From Candidatus Kaiserbacteria bacterium (GTDB lineage Bacteria > Patescibacteriota > Minisyncoccia > Phycocordibacterales > UBA2100), in the NCBI GenBank assembly GCA_016217965.1, contig JACRFI010000015.1, positions 80,366 to 138,079 of the forward strand: a DNA stretch of 57,714 bases, given 5' to 3'. Numbering within the stretch: the stretch's first letter is position 1; every line of letters starts with the position of its first letter. Positions 50,829-57,714 of this stretch are shown piece after piece. Below the pieces are notes generated by a model that made no database searches, was not told the origin of the DNA, and was given only the letters and a program-made list of their open reading frames with translations. The position numbers and the translations under genes are program-made.

Positions 50829-51743
50829 ATGCAATTACTATCAGTACAAAGAATTCTTCTAAGCTTGGGGATGATCGTGTTTGTGGGAGCGGTCGCGGCG
50901 GGAGCCACGGGCGCATTTTTCAATGACACGGAAACGTCAACAGGCAACACATTCGCGGCTGGAGACATCGATCTTCAAATCGACAACGAAAGCTATGCAA
51001 TCGACTTCAATATTCCAGGATTTGTTGATCCTGATGGTTCTCTCGTAGCGAACCCAGGTAACTCATGGACAGCGACAGACCTAACAGATGAGAAGTTCTT
51101 CGACTTTTCTGATGTTAAACCAGGAGACTACGGAGAGGACACAATCTCCATCCACGTTGGCTCGAATGATGCATGGATGTGTGCAGCAGCGCGCGTCACA
51201 GTTGATTCCGACGAGACCTGCACAGAGCCAGAAAATGGTGCGGTAGACGGTGAAAATGCCGCATGTGTGCCGGAAGTTGATGGCACGAATGGTGATCTCG
51301 CAGATGTACTCAACTTCGCGTTCTGGGTAGACGATGGAGACAATGTGTTTGAACCAGGCACAGGAACAGGTGGTACACCAGAGACCATTTTCCTTGGTGG
51401 GCCGCTTAGCGGTCTCGGATCTCAAGGTCAGATCGCACTTGCAGATGCAAGCGGTGGTGCATTTGGCAGTGATCCAGTCCCAGGTGACGAAACAGTCTAT
51501 ATTGGCAAAATCTGGTGTGCGGGTACGTTGACACCTGGAGCTCTTGTTCAAGATGGCTCAGGCGACTTGATCAGTCCGATAACAGCCCAAGGCACAGGCT
51601 TCACTTGCGACGGATCGCTCGTAGACAACTCATCACAGACCGACAAGGTCGAGGGTGATATGGAGTTCTACGCGACACAGGCTCGCAATAATGACAGCTT
51701 CCAATGCGAGACTGATTACGATCCGACGTGGACCATCCAATAG
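50829..51743 (+). CDS. TasA/camelysin-like protein 1 with SipW-dependent-type signal
   Basis: AGATGAFFNDTETSTGNTFAAGDIDLQID; VDDGDNVFE loop; conserved Cys positions. Confidence 0.82.
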   Translation: MQLLSVQRILLSLGMIVFVGAVAAGATGAFFNDTETSTGNTFAAGDIDLQIDNESYAIDFNIPGFVDPDGSLVANPGNSWTATDLTDEKFFDFSDVKPGDYGEDTISIHVGSNDAWMCAAARVTVDSDETCTEPENGAVDGENAACVPEVDGTNGDLADVLNFAFWVDDGDNVFEPGTGTGGTPETIFLGGPLSGLGSQGQIALADASGGAFGSDPVPGDETVYIGKIWCAGTLTPGALVQDGSGDLISPITAQGTGFTCDGSLVDNSSQTDKVEGDMEFYATQARNNDSFQCETDYDPTWTIQ

Positions 51744-51780
51744 TTCCATTACGAACTTGAACAAAGTTCGCGGATAGCTA

Positions 51781-51845
51781 GACCGAGCATTTCCCTTCCA
51801 AAAGGATGTGCTCGGGAAGCTGAACACGAAATTCAGCAAGGTCTT
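51781..51845 (+). ncRNA. Candidate three-way-junction RNA between tasA-like 1 and 2
   Basis: AGAC[CGAGCA...TGCTCG]GGAA[GCTGAA cacgaaa TTCAGC]AAGGTCT. Confidence 0.4.
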
Positions 51846-51893
51846 TATTAAAAAAATTAGCAAGTAATAAGGGGAACTGGCTAAAAAATTATT

Positions 51894-53123
51894 ATGCGAA
51901 GAATATTATTCGGACTGATAGTGATACTCGGAGCAGGTGGAGCAATCGCGACGGGAATGACCGGCGCATTCTTCTCTGACACCGAAACCTCAACCGGCAA
52001 CACATTTGCCGCGGGCGCGATTGATTTAAAGATTGATAACGACAGTTACTACAACGGTAATCGTTGTACATTCCTTGACGCGCAAGCCACGACGACGCCC
52101 GGATTCTACTGGCAGGGGCAATTCCCCTTCCCCGTTGTCGGCTCTGCCTGCGACACGAGTTTCCCTCTCTCCGATCTTGATGATGGACTTCTCTTCTTTA
52201 ATTTCCGCGACTTGAAGCCTGATGACGAGGGCGAAGACACCATATCCATCCACGTTCAGAACGATGCGTGGGCATGTATGGATTTGACACTTACATCGGA
52301 CGACGATGTCTCCACCACAGAGCCCGAAGGCCAAGTGGATGCAACGGACAATCCACTTGATACATGGGACGGCGAACTTGCCGACGCGCTCCAGTTCTTC
52401 TGGTGGGCAGACGACGGAGACAACGTGTACGAGACTGGTGAACAAGACCTCTCAGGAGGCATAAAGACGCTCACAGACCTTGCTACGACAACCGGCGCAT
52501 TCTCCATAACCCTCGCCGACTCTAATGGAAACGCGTGGGGTGGTGATGAACCGCTTCCTGCAAACGAGACAGTCTATATCGCGAAGGCGTGGTGCTTTGG
52601 CACGCTCACAACTCCTGGCCTCCCAGACGATGCTGACACAGGCCCGCAAGTACGTCCTGGCAGCGTGCTTTGCGACGGATCCGCACTTGGCAACGAAACG
52701 CAGACTGACATGGCGCAGGTAACGCTTGCGTTCCGCGCAGAACAGGCACGGAACAATCTTGACTTCCGATGCGAACCGCCTGACCAAAGAACCGGGACGC
52801 TGACGATTGATAAGGTGCTCCTCACTTCACATGGAGCAATTTCAGTTGGAGACTTCACGCTGCACATCGTTGGTCCGAACGGCGACCAAATTGTGACCGA
52901 CCAGGTGCCTGTACCAAACTTGCCGACTGGCTCATACACCGCATATGAACAGGTGACGGGCGATGTTGCTGGTAAAACATTCATCACTACCTTCAGCGGC
53001 GTCTGCACAAGCGGCGGTGGCACTCCGACGTCAACTCCGTTCAACTTAGATGCGAACGACAACGTGACGTGCACAATCCTGAACGACGAGATTGGTGACA
53101 ACGCTCCGCCAACCTTCAATTAA
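51894..53123 (+). CDS. TasA/camelysin-like protein 2 with C-terminal Ig/prealbumin-like domain
   Basis: GMTGAFFSDTETSTGNTFAAGAIDLKIDNDSYY; C-terminal GTLTIDKVLLTSHGAISVGDFTLHIVGPNG...PTGSYTAYEQ. Confidence 0.82.
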   Translation: MRRILFGLIVILGAGGAIATGMTGAFFSDTETSTGNTFAAGAIDLKIDNDSYYNGNRCTFLDAQATTTPGFYWQGQFPFPVVGSACDTSFPLSDLDDGLLFFNFRDLKPDDEGEDTISIHVQNDAWACMDLTLTSDDDVSTTEPEGQVDATDNPLDTWDGELADALQFFWWADDGDNVYETGEQDLSGGIKTLTDLATTTGAFSITLADSNGNAWGGDEPLPANETVYIAKAWCFGTLTTPGLPDDADTGPQVRPGSVLCDGSALGNETQTDMAQVTLAFRAEQARNNLDFRCEPPDQRTGTLTIDKVLLTSHGAISVGDFTLHIVGPNGDQIVTDQVPVPNLPTGSYTAYEQVTGDVAGKTFITTFSGVCTSGGGTPTSTPFNLDANDNVTCTILNDEIGDNAPPTFN

Positions 53124-53132
53124 CTTCGACTG

Positions 53133-53182
53133 GCCCTGCCCCAGTTTTGAGAGATTTGCGTGCGCAAAAACTGGGGTCGGGC
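53133..53182 (+). repeat. Stop-to-start hairpin between tasA-like 2 and 3
   Basis: GCCCTGCCCCAGTTTT ... AAAACTGGGGTCGGGC (14/16 complementary), inner TTGCG tg CGCAA; ends 13 nt before ATG 53196. Confidence 0.8.
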
Positions 53183-53195
53183 GAATAAAATCCGC

Positions 53196-54191
53196 ATGCG
53201 CATTTCGACAAGCATTTACGTACGAGCAGCAGTCGCGACCTTGGTCGCGACTGCTGCAGTGCTTGCCTTTTATGCCCGTAGCATCGAGCCTGGCATCACG
53301 TTTGCAACGCATGGTGTGGATCTGAAGATAGACAGCGTTGCATATTACCTCGGCAATAAAGTATTGGGATCGTCGTGGGCGCTGAAGAACCTCGTGCCAG
53401 GCGTGGATAAATTCTGGAACTTCGACGACATCAAGCCAGGCGATTATGGATGCAACGTGATATCGCTGCATGTCAAAAATACGCACGCGTGGATGTGCCT
53501 CGATTTTAAGAATCTTTCAGAGAACGAGAACGGCGAGAACGAACCAGAAGGAAACGAGGATGCGACGCTAGGCGCAGACCTTGCCGATGGCACTGAATTC
53601 TTCGGCTGGATGGATGATGGAGACGGGAAATTCGAGCCGCCAAACGAAAAAGCGATTTTCGGAACTTCTACGCAAGCGGCTTCGTATGTGTTCGCAAGCA
53701 GCACGACGTACGCTATCGCCGATGCGCGCGGCAGCATGTGCCGCGCCTCGACGAAGCGGTACGTGGGGATGTGTTGGTGTGCGGGAGATTTGACCGTGCA
53801 GCCAAACGGAACATTTGCGTGCGACCCGACAGCACTCGGCAACGAGGCGCAGACAGATTCTTTTACCGTCGACGTACTGCTTCGCGCCGAAGCCGCGCTT
53901 TCGAAGCCCAACTTCCAATGCGGCGGCTACCCGCCCGTCACGCCGCCTTGCCCGAATTGCAATGGACCCATCAACATCACGGTGAATAACAACGGCTTCA
54001 TCAATTCCACCACTACCGCGAGTTCTAATACAGGGGGCAATACTGCAGGTGGCGGAGGCACAGTAAACACCGGCAATGCCTCTTCGAGCGCGACAAGTAC
54101 GAACACCAACAACACAACAGAGATCGGCCAAGGTGGCAGCGCGAATGATATCCGCGACTTCCTGAGAGAGCTTTTGAAACGCATCCGATAA
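53196..54191 (+). CDS. TasA-like protein 3 (divergent, degraded signal motif)
   Basis: AFYARSIEPGITFATHGVDLKIDSVAYY aligns to the paralogue N-termini; MDDGDGKFE; CWCAGDL; Ser/Thr/Asn-rich C-terminus. Confidence 0.7.
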   Translation: MRISTSIYVRAAVATLVATAAVLAFYARSIEPGITFATHGVDLKIDSVAYYLGNKVLGSSWALKNLVPGVDKFWNFDDIKPGDYGCNVISLHVKNTHAWMCLDFKNLSENENGENEPEGNEDATLGADLADGTEFFGWMDDGDGKFEPPNEKAIFGTSTQAASYVFASSTTYAIADARGSMCRASTKRYVGMCWCAGDLTVQPNGTFACDPTALGNEAQTDSFTVDVLLRAEAALSKPNFQCGGYPPVTPPCPNCNGPINITVNNNGFINSTTTASSNTGGNTAGGGGTVNTGNASSSATSTNTNNTTEIGQGGSANDIRDFLRELLKRIR

Positions 54192-54197
54192 TCCACT

Positions 54198-54824
54198 ATG
54201 AAAATTCTAAATACAATTTTTTATGCCCTCTTCATAGTATTGCTTTTGGGAGTTGCTAGCCTTTTCCTCGCTTCCCTCTTGCCTATCCCTGGCAACGTCC
54301 AGATAAAAATAGTAAAGAGCGGTTCGATGGAGCCGGCGATAAAAACTGGCTCTGTTGTCGTCTTGAAACCTCAGGAATCATACAAAGTAGGCGATGTCAT
54401 TACATTTGGCGAGGACACCGGCACGCAAATACCCACGACGCACCGCATCATTGAAGTGCGGCAAGAAGGTTCACAGACCTTCTACATGACAAAGGGTGAT
54501 GCGAACGAGGATCCTGACAACGTGCAGATAGCAAAGAGCGAAGTGGAGGGGCGCGTGCTTTTCAACGTGCCGTATGCGGGATACGTACTGGATTTCGCAA
54601 AGCAACCTATCGGATTCACGCTGATGATAGGGCTTCCGGCGGCGATGATAATTCTTGACGAGCTGATGCGGATATTCCAGGAGGTGCGAAGAATACGGGG
54701 CGGGAGGCGCAGGAGGAAAAAAGAAAAAGGGAGCGCGCCCCTACTTCGCCAAAGCTTCGAAGGACAAGCGCCACATTCCCCTTCCCCAGGGTCCGTTCTG
54801 GATCTGCGAAATTCATATGAATGA
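54198..54824 (+). CDS. sipW: Signal peptidase I, SipW/ER type
   Basis: VKSGSMEPAIKTGSVVVLKP; TTHRIIEV (His in place of Lys); KGDANEDPDNVQI. Confidence 0.85.
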   Translation: MKILNTIFYALFIVLLLGVASLFLASLLPIPGNVQIKIVKSGSMEPAIKTGSVVVLKPQESYKVGDVITFGEDTGTQIPTTHRIIEVRQEGSQTFYMTKGDANEDPDNVQIAKSEVEGRVLFNVPYAGYVLDFAKQPIGFTLMIGLPAAMIILDELMRIFQEVRRIRGGRRRRKKEKGSAPLLRQSFEGQAPHSPSPGSVLDLRNSYE

Positions 54825-56526
54825 CACTAAAAAAATAACCCCGGTAGCGTATATTCGTGTTCCGACGATAGAGGGCACGATTGAAAAATTTCCTGTCTCT
54901 CGCCACGTTCTTTCACTTCCGCGGCTGAAGAAGATAGACCTCTGGAAACCATCGCTCGTGCAGCAAGTAAGCGCACTTGTCCTGGTGGTTTCCCTCTTTG
55001 CATCCTCGTACGGTGTGACATACGGACAGCTACAAGCAACACTCGCCTACTTCCGCGATGACGAAACCTCGAGCAACAACATACTTCAAGCGGGAGCGCT
55101 GGATTTCACCGTCTCGCCTGATGGCGACGTGAGTGCGATTGTCGAAGCCGGAGAGCATCTTGTCATCCCCATCATGACTCCTGAGCCAGGGACCTTCCCC
55201 ACCATGTATCGTATTGTCACCGAAGAATTCGACGGTCCGAACACGATGTGCACGCTGCTCGATGCTGATGCAACGACAACGCCATTCACGTACACGGGCG
55301 ATCTTCTAGCTCTCACCGTAACCGCAACAACAACCTCAGGCGCCTGGCCTCTTGAAATTTCACTGCCGAGTGTTCTTGGATTGGTGGAAGGCGACGAATG
55401 CGTCGTTGACCTCGTCTATCGCGGCTGGCACAAGGACGTGCCTGAAAATACAGGCTATACGGATGAAGAGAAAGTGCGCATCACACTCACATACACAGCA
55501 AGCACCGACGATTTCAATATTGTCCTCAATGAATTTCTGCCGAATCCGGACGATGAAGCAAACGGGCTCGATTTCGGAAGCGATAGTGCCAATATGCCGC
55601 TCGGAGAATGGGTAGAGTTGTATAACAATGGCAACGCTTCAATCGATATCGCAGATTGGTATCTCGCGGACGAGAGCGGCGGCGCTGGGAATACGCAGGC
55701 GGTAGTCGGGCTTACAAACACGCAGCCCGCAACAACCACAATACCTGCTCACGGCTGGCTCGTTATCTATTTCAACAAACCAGTCCTTAACAACACAGGC
55801 GACAGCATTTTCTTGTATACGGACACAGATGTGCTTGTCGATTCGTACACGTATGATAACCCAAGCGACTTTTGCGAGAATGAACCAACGCCGACAAGCA
55901 CAAACGCGTCATCTTCTCCTTCGATTGGAAGTTGCCCCGGCACAGCGGTTGCACCGAACAAGTCATACGCGCGCATTCCTGATGGTACTGGCGCATTCGT
56001 AGATCCGGTCCCGACGCCAGGCTCTCCGAACATTCCGGACCCAGAACCAGAGCTTACCGCCGCCGAGAGCTCCGGCGAACCGATGCCAGAAGTGTTGGGG
56101 GCAGAAACCCCACAGGAAGAAGCGACAACAACGCCAGAAACGGAAGAAGAAACAGAGGGTGCAGACGTGCCGGAAGAAGTTGGAAATTGGAGTTCTTCAG
56201 GCGGAGGAGGAGGCGCACCAGCGCCTGTGTCAGATGCTACGCAAGAACCTGAAGCTGCTCCTGAAGACACGGGAGGCGCACAGGAAAATACTGAAGGAGA
56301 GTCTTCGGACGATGCTGCTTCATCAATCGATGAAGCCCCACTTCCCGAACAACCGGCAGATGGCACGCCACCTTCAGATACGCCTGAAGATGTACCGGAC
56401 GACACCGGCACGAGCTCATCTGAACCCTCTACTGAGCCGCCAGCACCTGTCGACACTCCCCCACCTCCTCCCGAACCAGAAGTTCCCCCACCGCCACCAC
56501 CTTCCGACGTTCCAGTAAGCGAATAA
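54817..56526 (+). CDS. Lamin-tail-domain protein with SipW-like N-terminus and Pro/Glu/Ser-rich C-terminus
   Basis: AYFRDDETSSNNILQAGALDFTV; NIVLNEFLPNPDDEANGLDFG...GEWVELYNNGNASIDIADWYLADE; overlaps the sipW end by 8 nt. Confidence 0.8.
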   Translation: MNDTKKITPVAYIRVPTIEGTIEKFPVSRHVLSLPRLKKIDLWKPSLVQQVSALVLVVSLFASSYGVTYGQLQATLAYFRDDETSSNNILQAGALDFTVSPDGDVSAIVEAGEHLVIPIMTPEPGTFPTMYRIVTEEFDGPNTMCTLLDADATTTPFTYTGDLLALTVTATTTSGAWPLEISLPSVLGLVEGDECVVDLVYRGWHKDVPENTGYTDEEKVRITLTYTASTDDFNIVLNEFLPNPDDEANGLDFGSDSANMPLGEWVELYNNGNASIDIADWYLADESGGAGNTQAVVGLTNTQPATTTIPAHGWLVIYFNKPVLNNTGDSIFLYTDTDVLVDSYTYDNPSDFCENEPTPTSTNASSSPSIGSCPGTAVAPNKSYARIPDGTGAFVDPVPTPGSPNIPDPEPELTAAESSGEPMPEVLGAETPQEEATTTPETEEETEGADVPEEVGNWSSSGGGGGAPAPVSDATQEPEAAPEDTGGAQENTEGESSDDAASSIDEAPLPEQPADGTPPSDTPEDVPDDTGTSSSEPSTEPPAPVDTPPPPPEPEVPPPPPPSDVPVSE

Positions 56527-56862
56527 TCAACTGTAGAGAAGTATCCCGTAGACAAGCGCGACATCGAGTATCGCGCACAATACACATGAGATAGCGAGCG
56601 GGACTTCGCGGTGCACCGACGCGTAGACAACCCAGAGTGTGTTTATGACAAAAAAGAGGCTAAAAGATTCCCACGAAAGTGCCGAGCCATCCTTCACGCG
56701 ATACAAATGGAGGATTTGCGGAAGAAGCGCAACCGGTGTCGCAAGTGCGACAACATACATGACGTAGTCGAGCATCCGTTTCCAAAAGACGGGATGCGGG
56801 AACGCCTTTAATTCCTTATAGATGCGCTTCCGTACGTGCAGGTGATGAAAACCGCCGAGCAT
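56527..56862 (-). CDS. SemiSWEET/PQ-loop family transporter
   Basis: YVVALATPVALLPQILHLYRVKDGSALSWESFSLFFVINTLWVVYASVHREVP. Confidence 0.82.
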   Translation of the reverse strand: MLGGFHHLHVRKRIYKELKAFPHPVFWKRMLDYVMYVVALATPVALLPQILHLYRVKDGSALSWESFSLFFVINTLWVVYASVHREVPLAISCVLCAILDVALVYGILLYS

Positions 56863-56887
56863 CCCACAATCGTAGCACGCAAATATC

Positions 56888-57433
56888 CTACTTCGCCTTT
56901 TCTATTTCCTTGCTGCTGGCTTCGAACGTCTTCCAAAATTCTTCTTCAAGAAATGTGTTAATGCCCACGCACGCCTCCACTATCCACTTCGCTCCCGTAA
57001 TGTATTCCATACGGCGCCCTCGCGTCCAGCCGGCTGGCGGGTCGAACCCCATCATTTTCGTATTCACGGCCTGATCTGCTATTTTGATGCGCTTTACACG
57101 TGGCTCTTTATCTTTCACACGCTCGGCCTGCCATTTTTTCCTGATACAATCCGGATTCCCAGCAAAATGCGCAGGGTCGGTGAGCCCGTCAACCATTCCC
57201 CCAATATCTTCTCCGAATTCGCGCAAGATATCTTCTATCGTGACCGGCGTATCCTCGACAACGTCGTGGAGCCACGTGGCTGCAATTTCATCATCTGTCG
57301 CAATGGAAAGTTCGACAAGTTTTACAACCCGCCGAGGGTGCTCAATAAAAGGTTCCCTGGCAGCAGTCCACAGGAACTGCCCCGCGTGATGCTTGGTTGC
57401 ATACTCTTGTGCTTTTTGAACTACGTTTTGCAT
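56888..57433 (-). CDS. HD-domain phosphohydrolase (RelA/SpoT-hydrolase-like)
   Basis: AQEYATKHHAGQFLW...PFIEHPRRVVKLV...AATWLHDVVEDTPVTIEDILREFG; VKRIKIADQAVNTK. Confidence 0.82.
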   Translation of the reverse strand: MQNVVQKAQEYATKHHAGQFLWTAAREPFIEHPRRVVKLVELSIATDDEIAATWLHDVVEDTPVTIEDILREFGEDIGGMVDGLTDPAHFAGNPDCIRKKWQAERVKDKEPRVKRIKIADQAVNTKMMGFDPPAGWTRGRRMEYITGAKWIVEACVGINTFLEEEFWKTFEASSKEIEKAK

Positions 57434-57612
57434 TTTTTGCTTTTCCTAGCAGTGCGAAGTGGTGGAGGTTGTATCAGAAAGTCAGAACCCACTTCCGGAA
57501 CAATCCGATCTGAATTCCTGCGCACGCGCCGCGTGCGCTGTATCGCATTCCAACAAGGTACGCGCGGAGCGCTTGGAAGAGCTGAACGCCGCCACCGCGC
57601 CAAAGCGCGGTA

Positions 57613-57708
57613 CATCCCGCCCCCACGCCCTTTCCAAATTCCTTTCCATTTTTGAATGCGCGCGGGGGTATCCGAAATGCATGCGGAAAAGGGCGTGGGG
57701 GCGGGATG
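57613..57708. repeat. GC-rich 23-bp inverted repeat at right edge
   Basis: CATCCCGCCCCCACGCCCTTTCC (57613-57635) and GGAAAAGGGCGTGGGGGCGGGATG (57685-57708); one-base bulge. Confidence 0.85.
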
Positions 57709-57714
57709 CTGCCC

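Noticed and set aside
53160-53195. GTG start for tasA-like 3 at 53160
   Set aside because: It would place the start inside the intercistronic hairpin; ATG at 53196 fits the paralogue N-termini better.

Overview
This 57.7-kb window has no identifiable transposase, integrase, CRISPR array or rRNA. Gene content and style look like a small-genome Patescibacteria/CPR (Parcubacteria-like) chromosome; that taxon is inferred, not computed. Supported content, left to right: an edge-truncated cytochrome b5-domain protein missed by the ORF track; an LRR protein; an ArsR-type regulator and membrane-anchored Cu nitrite reductase (NirK/AniA-like) pair; a class II (B12-dependent) ribonucleotide reductase next to a PduO-type cobalamin adenosyltransferase, a DUF4430 (transcobalamin-like) protein and a DUF6580 (ECF-S-like) membrane protein; an RND efflux pair; an F-type ATP synthase operon (atpBEFHA-orf-GDC); AhcY plus a PfkB kinase; a CHRD protein with a Cys/Trp/Asp-rich tail; tRNA-Glu(CTC) with a tRNA-like remnant; mraZ-rsmH-ftsL-ftsI; guaA; a fused membrane/spermidine-synthase protein; a JAMM-like protein; an ECF sigma factor with a large unknown N-terminus; and a TasA-like/SipW-type signal peptidase locus. 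Main finding: many stop-to-start junctions carry inverted repeats whose 5' arm lies near the upstream stop codon and whose 3' arm ends at or near the next start codon. The arm sequences differ between loci (AGCTTCTAG, TATAGGG, AGTCATT and CCCGTTAGA types), but the geometry recurs. Second finding: a compact putative B12 capture/activation cassette beside the B12-dependent RNR. All homology calls come from motif recognition by eye; no searches or folding were run.
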